This document shows, one piece after another, positions 33,951 to 42,279 of a DNA stretch of 64,000 bases (the stretch's first letter is position 1; every line of letters starts with the position of its first letter). Both the position numbers and the translations under genes were made by a program. Under the pieces are notes generated by a model. It did no database searches. It was not told the DNA's origin and was given only the letters and a program-made list of their open reading frames with translations. The DNA lies in NCBI RefSeq assembly GCF_003688915.1, contig NZ_REFU01000001.1:3410001-3474000 (forward strand), written 5' to 3'. Origin of the DNA: Rhodococcus sp. SBT000017. Its GTDB lineage: Bacteria > Actinomycetota > Actinomycetes > Mycobacteriales > Mycobacteriaceae.

Positions 33951-35249
33951 CTACGCCCGGATGCCGACGACCAACGCTGTGATGGTTGTCCAGGTCAGCG
34001 ACAACAATCCGCGCACCGCCGAGAGCGAGAACGCTGTGGACCACACCGTTCGCGTCGACGGTTCTTCGACCGGCAGTCCGGCGAATCGATCGGCCAACCA
34101 GTCCAATGTCAGCGGCGCACTGAGCGGGTGCAGCGACAGGTGTTCGCTCAGCCGATCCCGTAGATAGGTCACGTGGGCTCCGGCCTCGATGTACCGATCC
34201 ACCTGCCCGTCCACGTCGTCGACGGCGATGATCTGATCGTGCACCGACTGAACGACCAGCAGCGGTGCCGTTGGAGCCGTTCGTCCCGGCTGAATGTCCT
34301 GGAACACCTGCACGATCTCGGGCAGAGCCAGCAGATCGGCCAACGGAACGTCGATGTAGTGATCCAGATCGTGCCGCGCGAGGCGGGGGACAGCGCGGAC
34401 GGTGGTCATCTTCTCGACGGAATCGAGAATGCGCATCCCGTCCTCGTTGACGTACTGGCGGATGACCCGGTCCAGCTCCGGATAGGTGCGCCGCAGACCC
34501 GCAACCACCAATGTCGGCAGCGCCGAGTGGAACGTTGCGTTCAGCCTGGTGAACGCCGAGCCGGGATCTCCGACGGGGGAGCCGAGGGCGGCACCGACCA
34601 CTTCGATCTCCGGTGCGTATTCCGGTGCCATCTCCGCCGCCCAGGACGTCGCGAGTCCGCCGCCCGAGTAGCCCCACAGCGCTACCGGCGTGCTCGAATG
34701 CAGGTCCAGCGGCTCGAACGACAACGCCGCGCGAACGGCGTCGAGCGTGCAGAACCCGGGTTCCTGCGGCGAACCCCAATGTCCGTCGGGACCCTCGTGA
34801 TCGGGGATCGAGATGGTCCACCCACGGCGGAGGGCATGCAGGACAAGCAGGAACTCGAACTGCGGTACTGCACCGAACGCCCGCGAGCCACGCCGAAGCG
34901 CGTACGACGGGAAACACGAGGATGCGACGCCGTCGATCGCACACTGATATGACAGCAGTACCGGCTCGGCGTCCCGCGGGCGCAAGACCGTCGTGACGCT
35001 GGCCTGGGGAAAGCCACCGAGATCAGCGGTGCGGTAGAGCAGCTGCCACGCGTCGACTCGCTGGCGCACACGACCGAACATCGCGACCTCGACCGGCCGC
35101 ACTCTGAGAATCGTCCCGGGTAGCGCTGCTTCGTACCCCTCGGGCGCGGCGTAGAAGGAGTCGTCCTCGGGCCTGGTCGCGTCGCTCCGGCTCGGTGCTC
35201 GTTCCACCGGCCAGGGTGCTTCGTCCCCCAATGATCTGTCGACGCTCAT
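33951..35249 (-). CDS. Secretory lipase (LIP) family alpha/beta hydrolase
   Basis: A 432-residue hydrolase of the family typified by Candida secretory lipases and common in Rhodococcus and mycobacteria. The nucleophile elbow is VALWGYSGGGLATSWAAE. Asp and His members of the triad are likely in LLVVQSVHDQIIAVDDVDG and EHLSLHPLSAP. FCTLDAVRAALSFEPL is typical before the elbow. There is no classical signal peptide; the C-terminal AFSLSAVRGLLSLTWTTITALVVGIRA is hydrophobic and could insert in the membrane. RBS GGTGGGAC precedes the ATG. It lies 15 bp upstream of the EEP gene on the same strand, so they may be co-transcribed. Confidence 0.87.
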   Translation of the reverse strand: MSVDRSLGDEAPWPVERAPSRSDATRPEDDSFYAAPEGYEAALPGTILRVRPVEVAMFGRVRQRVDAWQLLYRTADLGGFPQASVTTVLRPRDAEPVLLSYQCAIDGVASSCFPSYALRRGSRAFGAVPQFEFLLVLHALRRGWTISIPDHEGPDGHWGSPQEPGFCTLDAVRAALSFEPLDLHSSTPVALWGYSGGGLATSWAAEMAPEYAPEIEVVGAALGSPVGDPGSAFTRLNATFHSALPTLVVAGLRRTYPELDRVIRQYVNEDGMRILDSVEKMTTVRAVPRLARHDLDHYIDVPLADLLALPEIVQVFQDIQPGRTAPTAPLLVVQSVHDQIIAVDDVDGQVDRYIEAGAHVTYLRDRLSEHLSLHPLSAPLTLDWLADRFAGLPVEEPSTRTVWSTAFSLSAVRGLLSLTWTTITALVVGIRA

Positions 35250-35309
35250 GTCCCACCGCTTCTTGTCCGAGTCTCGTCGTCACACTAACTTGCCCGCGAC
35301 GAGCCCATT

Positions 35310-36557
35310 TCATGCAGCCTGCTGCCAATTGGTGATCAGGACATCGGTCGCATAGCTGAGGTCGAGGCCTTCACCACCCCAGTTCGGGACGATGGCGTCG
35401 GGTGCGATCCCGTCGTATCGTCGCCTGATCTCGTCTGCGTCTCCCGACACTGCGGGAGCATGGATGATCTCGGTTCCCGATGGATGGTGAAACGAGAAGC
35501 GTTGGTATCCAAGGGCTTCGATGAAGAAGTAGCCGTCGTGCAACGCTCGATGGTGTTCGCCGCAGAGCAGGACCAGGTTGTCCAGTGACGTCGCCCCGCC
35601 CCGTGAGCGGTAGGTGACGTGGTGCGCATGCAGAAATCGGGTGCGCCCGCACCCGGGCACCGTGCAGCATCGATCCCGAATGATCAACTGACGCATCTGG
35701 GTTCGGCTCGGGGCTTTCGCAGTTGGACTCCACCGCACGGTCTTACCCAGCCGGCCGTGGCCGACAGTCCGCATGACCGCAGAGCACAGCACCTGAGCGA
35801 GAGTCTCGTCGTCGAGGCCGGGCCCGTCGTCGAAATGAGCATGATCGCATCCGGCTTCGGTGCTGTTGCCGAGATGGACCAGCACTTCCGCGGCCGGTGA
35901 GACGACCGGTGAATCGACGGCAGCGCACACCATCTCGGCCATCGCGATGATCGCCGGCACCGGGTTGGGCGGGGCCGGGGCGGCCCGGTCACCCTCGGAT
36001 TCGCCCTCGACTCGGGTCCGCTCGTACTCCGCCCTCGTCAATGCAGCGAGAAACCGCTTGCCGTCCTCGGGCCGAAAGCGTGCCGTCAGCACGAGCGAGC
36101 CGTCGTTCTCGTCCCAGCGCCACCGCCCCGTGCACGGATCGACGTCGACGCCGTTACCCCTGGTCGGACGCATCGCCTTCTTCAGACCACGGCAGAGACG
36201 TTCGATGTGCGCAGCGGGTGCATCGAGCGCCTTTTGCAGCAGCGACGCCTCGTTCTCGGCCGTGACCACCCGAGTCATGGCACGCACCTTCGAGTACGAG
36301 ATAGTGCCGCTCAGGTACGCCGAGGTGATCAGCGGCAGCTCTCTCATCGCTTTGGCCACCCGCACCTGCTCACGAGCGGTGTGCAGATCGACTCCCGCAC
36401 GCCAGGACAACCAGTGCGCACAGGACCGCACTTCCCAGGCCGCCCATCCGCGTCGAGCATCGAACTCACCCACCAGAATCAGATACTGCGCCGACGCCGC
36501 AGCGATCTGACCGGCCAGAGCACAGATTTCGGTCTCGATATCTTTCATGTCCATCAT
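35310..36557 (-). CDS. DUF222/HNH endonuclease (13E12 repeat family-like)
   Basis: A 415-residue protein with an N-terminal DUF222 domain (WEVRSCAHWLSWRAGVDLHTAREQVRVAKAM, GTISYSKVRAMTRV) and a C-terminal HNH nuclease (IIRDRCCTVPGCGRTRFLHAHHVTYRSRGGATSLDNLVLLCGEHHRALHDGYF). The zinc-binding Cys pairs and His-Asn-His residues are intact. This is the family of the mycobacterial 13E12 repeat proteins. I start at the ATG at 36557, preceded by a GGGGG ribosome site, instead of 36569. A LexA-type box lies just upstream, so SOS control is likely, as for several mycobacterial relatives. Confidence 0.88.
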   Translation of the reverse strand: MMDMKDIETEICALAGQIAAASAQYLILVGEFDARRGWAAWEVRSCAHWLSWRAGVDLHTAREQVRVAKAMRELPLITSAYLSGTISYSKVRAMTRVVTAENEASLLQKALDAPAAHIERLCRGLKKAMRPTRGNGVDVDPCTGRWRWDENDGSLVLTARFRPEDGKRFLAALTRAEYERTRVEGESEGDRAAPAPPNPVPAIIAMAEMVCAAVDSPVVSPAAEVLVHLGNSTEAGCDHAHFDDGPGLDDETLAQVLCSAVMRTVGHGRLGKTVRWSPTAKAPSRTQMRQLIIRDRCCTVPGCGRTRFLHAHHVTYRSRGGATSLDNLVLLCGEHHRALHDGYFFIEALGYQRFSFHHPSGTEIIHAPAVSGDADEIRRRYDGIAPDAIVPNWGGEGLDLSYATDVLITNWQQAA

Positions 36558-36572
36558 GAACGCCCCCATTCA

Positions 36573-36588
36573 TCGAATACATGTTCGA
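36573..36588. promoter_or_regulatory. LexA SOS box upstream of HNH gene
   Basis: TCGAATACATGTTCGA has one exact half-site (GTTCGA) and one with a single change (TCGAAT) of the mycobacterial/actinobacterial consensus TCGAAC-N4-GTTCGA. It is 15 bp upstream of the HNH start at 36557. It faces the oxidoreductase gene on the other side from 132 bp away. Confidence 0.75.
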
Positions 36589-36636
36589 TAAATGTACGAC
36601 GAGGCACCGACAGGAACGTCCCCACGATGCCAGACG

Positions 36637-36656
36637 CGTCCCCGCGGGGACGTTTT
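36637..36656 (+). terminator. GC hairpin followed by T-run
   Basis: CGTCCCCGCGGGGACG is a perfect palindrome followed by TTTT. It could fold with a six-base-pair stem and four-base loop, and looks like a small intrinsic terminator or attenuator. It lies between the SOS box and the start of the cytochrome/molybdopterin gene, in the leader region, so premature termination is possible. Confidence 0.35.
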
Positions 36657-36720
36657 CCACGAGGCGATACGTCGGGCAGGAGAGTCGGCCGAGACACATC
36701 CGGCACTGACTGGGCAGCGA

Positions 36721-37965
36721 ATGCCCTACATGGCCGACGCACCCAACCCTCTGGCGCGCTCTCGCAGTCCGCTGCGAAGCACATGGTTGACGTCGCTGTT
36801 CGGCGCGGTTCTGCTCGTTGCGCTGCCGATCATCACGGTGACGGGTTTGCTCTCGTACAGCGCCTACGGACCGCAGTTCGGCCAGGCCCGGCCCGGTGCC
36901 GTGGGGTGGTTGCGGTTGCCGTACTTCGACTGGCCCACCAACCCCGCCTGGCTGTTCCAGCTCACACAGGGCCTGCACGTCGGGCTCGGCCTGATCATCG
37001 TGCCGCTCGTCATCGCCAAACTGTGGTCGGTGATGCCCAAGCTCGTCGAACTACCACCGGTGCGATCGCCGGCGCATGCGCTCGAACGGTTGTCGCTGTT
37101 GGCGCTGGTCGGTGGCTTGCTGTTCGAGATCGTCACCGGTGTTCTCAACATCCAGTACGACTACGTGTTCGGTTTCGACTTCTACGCCGCCCACTACTTC
37201 GGTGCCTGGGTGTTCATCTCCGGATTCCTCGTACACCTCGGGCTCAAGGTCCCGCTGATGTGGCGAACCCTGAGGTCGGAGTCGTTGATGGACGTGTTGC
37301 GCGCCAGGAACGAAGCTCCGGACAAGCAGAACGACGACAACCCTCCGGCGACCATGACTCGACGCGGTGCCATCGGATTGGTCGCTGCCGGAATGGGTTT
37401 CGTTGCCGTGTTGACGGTCGGACAGACGCTCGGCGGAGTGATGCGCAAGGCCGCGATTCTGCTGCCCCGCGGACGCTCGTACGGTGACGGCCCCAACGAC
37501 TTCCAGATCAACCGAACGGCCGAAGCTGCGGGGATCACCGAGGCGCAGACCGGGGCCGACTGGCAACTGACGATCAGCAGCGCAGCCGAGGACGCCGTTC
37601 CGATCGTGTTGTCCCGAGGCAGGCTGCTGTCGATGTCGCAGCGCACTGCCGAACTTCCGATCGCGTGCGTCGAAGGATGGTCCACCACGCAGACGTGGAC
37701 CGGTGTCCAGTTGGCCGAACTAGCCGCGCTGGCAGGCGTGCCCGCACCGCGTTCGGCCGAGGTGAGCTCGCTGGAGCAGAACGGAGCCTTCACCCGTGCG
37801 GTACTGCAGGGAAATCAAGCGGCGCATCCGAATTCGTTGCTGGCCTTGAAAGTCAACGGTGTCGACCTCTCGCTCGATCACGGATTTCCCGCGCGCGTGA
37901 TCGTCCCCGCACTTCCTGGCGTCCACAACACCAAATGGGTTGCTCGCATCGTGTTCCGTTCGTGA
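36721..37965 (+). CDS. Cytochrome b561-type membrane domain fused to molybdopterin oxidoreductase domain
   Basis: A 414-residue fusion. Residues about 20-200 hold four or five helices with histidines suited to heme b (LTQGLHVGLGLII, AAHYFGAWVFISGFLVHLGLKVPL). A twin-arginine segment MTRRGAIGLVAAGMGFVAVLTVG at about 212 precedes another helix. Then a sulfite oxidase-like molybdopterin domain fills about 245-414, with the likely molybdenum ligand Cys316 in LPIACVEGWSTTQTW. It would pass electrons between a periplasmic substrate and the quinone pool. The ATGs at 36721 and 36730 are both plausible starts; an upstream in-frame ATG at 36592 adds a non-family leader. Confidence 0.82.
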   Translation: MPYMADAPNPLARSRSPLRSTWLTSLFGAVLLVALPIITVTGLLSYSAYGPQFGQARPGAVGWLRLPYFDWPTNPAWLFQLTQGLHVGLGLIIVPLVIAKLWSVMPKLVELPPVRSPAHALERLSLLALVGGLLFEIVTGVLNIQYDYVFGFDFYAAHYFGAWVFISGFLVHLGLKVPLMWRTLRSESLMDVLRARNEAPDKQNDDNPPATMTRRGAIGLVAAGMGFVAVLTVGQTLGGVMRKAAILLPRGRSYGDGPNDFQINRTAEAAGITEAQTGADWQLTISSAAEDAVPIVLSRGRLLSMSQRTAELPIACVEGWSTTQTWTGVQLAELAALAGVPAPRSAEVSSLEQNGAFTRAVLQGNQAAHPNSLLALKVNGVDLSLDHGFPARVIVPALPGVHNTKWVARIVFRS

Positions 37966-38085
37966 CTTCCGGCTGTGCACTTTTCAAAGCCCCTTGAATG
38001 GTAAAGAATCTTTCTTCGGTGGCCCGCGGGGCCGCCGACGAGGGTGTGCTCCCTCGCCTGGATGATTTCCGAAGGTCATGCCACG

Positions 38086-38697
38086 ATGCTTGCTTTGTCC
38101 AGAGGCCTGCTCGCCGCAAGCGCAGCTCTCACGCTGCTGTTCGCTGCAGGCTGTTCGTCGTCCGAAGCCGGCAACGCCGTCGCCGCAGACACCACCACCG
38201 CCTCCTCGATCTCCGCCGCTCCCAGCACCACCGACGACGTCTCGGGCCAAGAGGGAATCGACGCCGGTGGTTCCACCGACATCGATGTCGAGATCGGTCA
38301 ATGCGTTCGGCTCGGCGGGACGATGACGGCCGCCACCATCGAGAACGCCGAATGCGGCAGCATGGAATCGAACTACAAGGTCATCGCCAAGGCCGAGCAG
38401 AACGAGCAGAACGAGCAGTGCCCCACCGACGTGAATCAGACCTACTACGAAACGCTCGACGGTGTCGAGCAGGGCGCATTGTGCCTCGACGTCGACTGGG
38501 TTGTCGACGGCTGCATGAGCGTACCCACCGTGGGCATGGACGAGCCCGCACGAGTCGACTGTAGCGACCCCAGTGCGACCGACGTCGAACAGGTCACCGA
38601 GATCAAGACCGGTACCGCCGATCCCAACGAATGCCCCCAGGGCGGATTCGCTTACGACGCCAGGCAATTCGTCGTCTGCACCACGACGATCTCCTAG
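38086..38697 (+). CDS. LppU-like lipoprotein
   Basis: A 203-residue lipoprotein. The signal LLAASAALTLLFAAGC ends in a good lipobox (Cys about 23), followed by a Ser/Thr/Ala-rich linker. The mature domain has a pattern of paired cysteines (IGQCVRLGG, NAECGS, EQCPTD, GALCLDVDW, DGCMSV, VDCSD, NECPQG, VVCTT) like the LppU/SCO3897 family. Its function is unknown. RBS GAAGG is 10 nt before the ATG at 38086. It overlaps the convergent methyltransferase by 4 bp. Confidence 0.82.
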   Translation: MLALSRGLLAASAALTLLFAAGCSSSEAGNAVAADTTTASSISAAPSTTDDVSGQEGIDAGGSTDIDVEIGQCVRLGGTMTAATIENAECGSMESNYKVIAKAEQNEQNEQCPTDVNQTYYETLDGVEQGALCLDVDWVVDGCMSVPTVGMDEPARVDCSDPSATDVEQVTEIKTGTADPNECPQGGFAYDARQFVVCTTTIS

Positions 38698-39503
38698 TCG
38701 AGCCGCGCCGTCACCATCTGCGTGACGTAGCGGTAATCCACATAGCTGTGGCGGGCGATGGCCGCGTGCACTGCGCCCAGGACCTCGCCGCGGCGCCCGT
38801 CGTCCAGGGCGAGATGGCTCGAGTACGTGGCGGCCATGGCGCAGAACTCGCCTGCGGAGTAGCGCTGGACCCACTTGTACGTCGAGGTCGTCCACGGACC
38901 GAAGCCTTCAGCGCGGGGCACGTTCGACTCCGGTTGCGCACCGAGAGAACACACCAACAGGTGTGCCGCTTCGGGCTCGGTTGCGTCGTAGGCCGCCCTG
39001 ACCGCTTCCCATGCCGGGCCCTCGAGGTCGCCCGGCATGTTCCACCACAACCGAAGGGCACCGCCGGGGACCAACGCGCGGGCCGCCACTGCAGCTCCTT
39101 GCTCGTGGTTCACCCAATGCCAGGATTGGGCGGCAACGACTAGATCGAACGCCGCCGCCGGGGCTGCACAATCCTCGAACCGCGACACCTGCACTTCGAC
39201 GTCGAGGTTCTCGGTGCGCCGCCGAACCAGCTCTGCCATAGCCGAATCCGGTTCCACCGCAACAACGGACGCGCCGAGTTCAGCCAACGCAACAGTGGCT
39301 TTGCCGGTACCTGCCCCCGCCTCGAGCACTCGCAGCCCGTCGCCTACAGCGATGTCCGCGTACAGCTCGGCCGGGTAGCCGGGACGGGCCCGGTCGTAGT
39401 TCTCGGCAACCTTGCCGAAGCTCAATGCACGCGATGACTGCTGTCCGTCGGTCACCGCATCGACGGTACCGAGCGTCGACTTGCCAGGAACCGTGCGTTT
39501 CAT
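38694..39503 (-). CDS. Class I SAM-dependent methyltransferase
   Basis: A protein of up to 269 residues. The SAM-binding core reads GLRVLEAGAGTGKATVALAELGASVVAVEPDSAMAELV (motif I and the acidic strand), then FDLVVAAQSWHWVNHE (motif II) and ALVPGGALRLWWN (motif III). The opening SRALSFGKVAENYDRARPGYPAEL is typical for this group of small-molecule methyltransferases. A GTG at 39452 (giving MTDGQQSSRALSF) is a likely alternative start, since homologues usually begin close to the S-F-G-x-V-A-E-x-Y-D motif. The substrate is unknown. A paralogue lies at 62651. Confidence 0.87.
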   Translation of the reverse strand: MKRTVPGKSTLGTVDAVTDGQQSSRALSFGKVAENYDRARPGYPAELYADIAVGDGLRVLEAGAGTGKATVALAELGASVVAVEPDSAMAELVRRRTENLDVEVQVSRFEDCAAPAAAFDLVVAAQSWHWVNHEQGAAVAARALVPGGALRLWWNMPGDLEGPAWEAVRAAYDATEPEAAHLLVCSLGAQPESNVPRAEGFGPWTTSTYKWVQRYSAGEFCAMAATYSSHLALDDGRRGEVLGAVHAAIARHSYVDYRYVTQMVTARLD

Positions 39504-39552
39504 AAAGAGTGAGACAGGTCACTGAGCAGCCCCCGGCACGCGAGGAGAATCG

Positions 39553-40803
39553 ATGACCGAGACCACTGCACCTCCGAAGTGGAAGGTGGTCGGCCCCGGA
39601 TTGGTGGTCGCCGCAACCGGTATCGGAGCCGCGGACCTCGTCGCGACATTGGTGGCAGGTTCACGCTACGGCTACGCACTGCTCTGGGTCATCATCGTCG
39701 GTGTCGTCATGAAAGTCGTTCTGGTGGAAGGTGCCGGCCGCTACACGTTGGCGTCGGGCAACACGATCTTTCAGGGCTGGCGTTCGCTGGGCAAGTGGAC
39801 GACGGTGTATTTCGCGCCCTACATCGTGATCTGGGGATTCGTCTACGGCGCTGCGGCGATGTCGTCGAGCGCGCTGCCGATCGTCGCGTTGTTCCCCGCG
39901 TTGGAACTCAAGGTCGTCGCCATCGCATCCGGGCTCCTCGGGTTCGCGTTGATCTGGCTGGGTAGCTACGGGTTCTTCGAGAAGATCATCACCGTCTTCG
40001 TCGGCATCATGTTCGTGACCGTGATCGGTGCTGCAGTCGTGGCGGTTCCGAACGTTCCCGCGATCGTCAAGGGCATCGTCCCCACCATTCCCGACGGCTC
40101 GATCGTGTACGTCCTCGGCCTCGCCGGTGGCGTCGGTGGCACCATCACGCTCGCTGCCTACGGTTACTGGTTACGCGAGAAGGGCTGGATCACACCGAAA
40201 TTCATGCGCGTCATGCGTATCGACAATTCGATGGCCTACGTCATCTCGGGCATCTTCGTCCTCGCGATGCTCATCGTCGGTGCCGAACTGCTGTACTCGT
40301 CGCAGATCGCGATCTCCACCGGCGATCAGGGCTTGATTCAACTCTCCGACGTGCTGGCCGAACGCTACGGCACGGTGTTCGGCTACGTGTTCCTCATCGG
40401 ATTCTGGTCCGCGTCGTTCTCGTCGCTGATCGGGGTGTGGAACGGCGTGAGCCTGATGTTCGCGGACTTCGTCGGCAATCTGAAGGGGCTCGAACAGGGT
40501 CACCCGGAAACGCGCGTCGGCGGCAAGTACTTCCGTTGGTACGTTGCGTGGCTGACGTTCCCGCCCATGGCGTTGCTGTGGCTGGACCAACCGATCGGGC
40601 TCGTCCTGACATACGGCGTCCTCGGGGCGGTGTTCATGCCGTTCCTGGCGGTGACGCTGCTGATAATGCTCAACAGCGATCGGGTGCCGAAGCAGTGGCG
40701 AAACGGCTGGTTCACCAACCTCACGCTTGGTGTCTGCGCATTCCTGTTCGCGTGGCTCGCCGTCGACCAGGTGTTGGATGCCCTCGACAAGTACGTGTAC
40801 TAG
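39553..40803 (+). CDS. NRAMP-related transporter lacking canonical metal ligands
   Basis: A 416-residue membrane protein with eleven or so helices and an NRAMP-like start (KWKVVGPGLVVAATGIGAADLVATLVAG). True NRAMP manganese/iron transporters carry D-P-G-N in helix 1 and M-P-H in helix 6. Here helix 1 reads TGIGAAD and helix 6 GGVGGTITLAAYGYW, so both metal-binding motifs are missing. It probably belongs to an NRAMP-related branch with changed specificity (for example magnesium-type or non-metal). The GAGGAG ribosome site at 39541 supports the start. Confidence 0.8.
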   Translation: MTETTAPPKWKVVGPGLVVAATGIGAADLVATLVAGSRYGYALLWVIIVGVVMKVVLVEGAGRYTLASGNTIFQGWRSLGKWTTVYFAPYIVIWGFVYGAAAMSSSALPIVALFPALELKVVAIASGLLGFALIWLGSYGFFEKIITVFVGIMFVTVIGAAVVAVPNVPAIVKGIVPTIPDGSIVYVLGLAGGVGGTITLAAYGYWLREKGWITPKFMRVMRIDNSMAYVISGIFVLAMLIVGAELLYSSQIAISTGDQGLIQLSDVLAERYGTVFGYVFLIGFWSASFSSLIGVWNGVSLMFADFVGNLKGLEQGHPETRVGGKYFRWYVAWLTFPPMALLWLDQPIGLVLTYGVLGAVFMPFLAVTLLIMLNSDRVPKQWRNGWFTNLTLGVCAFLFAWLAVDQVLDALDKYVY

Positions 40804-41243
40804 TCGGCCGCTTCCAGGCGGGCCCGCAGCGTCGACTCCGTATGCTTGATCGCCTGACCCACAACGGGTTCCACTACAGCGCCGAGCACCTTGCCCGCGA
40901 TTCCGCCGGGCAGGCTGTAGCGGAACACCACATCCAGACGGGTACCGCCGTCTGCGGTATCGGAGAACGACCACGTGGACGAGTTGGACAGGCCCTCGAC
41001 CGATTCGAGCGTCAGCCTCTCGTTGTGGACCCATTCGGTGACGTGCACAACGGAGGTAAGGGCCTTCGGACCGATCTGCATCGTCGCGTCGTACCTGGCA
41101 CCGAGCCCCGAAGTGACCTCGCTCGTCGGCTCGAAACGGGTGATGCCGAACATCCACTGCGGGACATTCCTGAAGTCGTCCATGTAGGCGAACGCCGCGT
41201 CGCGACTGGTCGACGCCACGGCCGAACGATTGATTTCACGCAC
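40800..41243 (-). CDS. SRPBCC (START-like) family protein
   Basis: A 147-residue protein of the polyketide cyclase/START-like superfamily. It has VASTSRDAAFAYMDDFRNVPQWMFGITRFEP at the N-terminus, typical strands (GARYDATMQIGPKALTSVVHVTEWVHNERLTLESVEG, GTRLDVVFRYSLPG) and a long C-terminal helix ending in KHTESTLRARLE. It binds a hydrophobic ligand in this fold; the role is unknown. The start is GTG, with TAGGGT as -10 box 6 nt before it (41255-41250), so it is probably leaderless. It overlaps the NRAMP-like gene by 4 bp at the 3' ends. Confidence 0.85.
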   Translation of the reverse strand: MREINRSAVASTSRDAAFAYMDDFRNVPQWMFGITRFEPTSEVTSGLGARYDATMQIGPKALTSVVHVTEWVHNERLTLESVEGLSNSSTWSFSDTADGGTRLDVVFRYSLPGGIAGKVLGAVVEPVVGQAIKHTESTLRARLEAAD

Positions 41244-41249
41244 TCTTGC

Positions 41250-41255
41250 ACCCTA
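41250..41255 (-). promoter_or_regulatory. -10 element, leaderless promoter of SRPBCC gene
   Basis: TAGGGT on the minus strand, 6 nt before the GTG at 41243; fits TANNNT. Confidence 0.45.
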
Positions 41256-41296
41256 GTACATGCTACGGAGTGTTACGCATACTTTGCCGGTCCGTT

Positions 41297-42250
41297 TCAG
41301 CGCCGTACGTATCCCGCCTGTTTGTCCACCAGGTTCACCAGTGCCGAACCACGGACGTATCGCTGCAAGTTGTCCTCGAACAACGCCCACAGACGCTCGG
41401 CGAAGTCGTCGGCGTCGCCCGCCAGATGCGCGGTCAGGATGACGTTGTCCATGCCCCACAGCGGGCTCGTGTCCGGCAGTGGTTCGACCTCGAACACGTC
41501 GAGCACGGCCCACCCGACGGCTCCGGCAGCCAGGGCGTCGCACAGGGCTCGTTCGTCGACGACGGGTCCGCGGGCGATGTTGACCAGGCCTGCATCGGAA
41601 CGCATGGCCGAGAGAACCTCCGCGTCGACCAGTCCGCGTGTGGCGTCGGTCAACGGTGTCGCCAGCACGATCACGTCGTACTCGCCTGCATACGACGGCA
41701 ATTGTCGGACGTTTCGGATTCGCGAGAACTCCGAGTCACCGGCCCGCTCGGACGTTGCCGCGGCCTCGACGCGCATACCGAGTGCGCCGAGGACCCGGCC
41801 GATCTCGCGTCCGATCGAACCGGGACCGACAACGAGAGCGGCGCGACCGTGAATACCGGTGGTACCTCTGTGCTCCCAGACTCGCTCGCGCTGTCGAGCA
41901 AGCGCCCGGGGCAGCTTCTTGACCGACGCCAGAATGCCGGCGGCGACGTACTCGGCGATCGCACGATCGAGGATCCCACCGGAGTTCGTCAGCGTCCACG
42001 ACCCCTCGCGCAGAACCGGATCCAGCAGTCGATCGACGCCGGCACTCGACGAGTGGATCCACCGAAGATTCTCGGCCTTCGGCCACACCGCCCGCAGATC
42101 GGCGGTCTCGAACGTCCGGAACAGCAGCACCTCGGCCCACGGCACCGCGTCGGCGAGTTCGGCGATCGTGCAACTCCGAAACTCGGCACCGTTCAACCGG
42201 GGAAGGACCTTCCGGTCCGAATCGTTCTCGACCACAAGCACGTTGACCAT
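41297..42250 (-). CDS. D-isomer specific 2-hydroxyacid dehydrogenase
   Basis: A 317-residue NAD(P)-dependent dehydrogenase. The nucleotide-binding motif is ALVVGPGSIGREIGRVLGALGM. Catalytic residues are Arg in VNIARGPVVDE, Glu in LDVFEVEPLPDTSPLW and His in VILTAHLAGD. It is close in shape to glyoxylate/hydroxypyruvate reductase-type members (GhrA/GyaR), but specificity cannot be read. It is divergent from a GNAT gene with 29 bp between. Confidence 0.9.
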   Translation of the reverse strand: MVNVLVVENDSDRKVLPRLNGAEFRSCTIAELADAVPWAEVLLFRTFETADLRAVWPKAENLRWIHSSSAGVDRLLDPVLREGSWTLTNSGGILDRAIAEYVAAGILASVKKLPRALARQRERVWEHRGTTGIHGRAALVVGPGSIGREIGRVLGALGMRVEAAATSERAGDSEFSRIRNVRQLPSYAGEYDVIVLATPLTDATRGLVDAEVLSAMRSDAGLVNIARGPVVDERALCDALAAGAVGWAVLDVFEVEPLPDTSPLWGMDNVILTAHLAGDADDFAERLWALFEDNLQRYVRGSALVNLVDKQAGYVRR

Positions 42251-42267
42251 GACAGCTACTCTTTCCG

Positions 42268-42273
42268 TACCAT
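42268..42273 (+). promoter_or_regulatory. -10 element, leaderless promoter of GNAT gene
   Basis: TACCAT ends 6 nt before the GTG at 42280; the gap is only 29 bp from the divergent start. Confidence 0.5.
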
Positions 42274-42279
42274 GGCACC

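Noticed and set aside
33403-34944. A 513-codon minus-strand frame overlapping the lipase and EEP genes
   Set aside because: Arg/Gly/Ser-rich shadow in another frame of two well-supported genes on the same strand.
36592-36720. A 43-codon extension of the cytochrome/molybdopterin gene
   Set aside because: It covers the hairpin at 36637-36656 and codes for a polar low-complexity leader not expected before a membrane domain.
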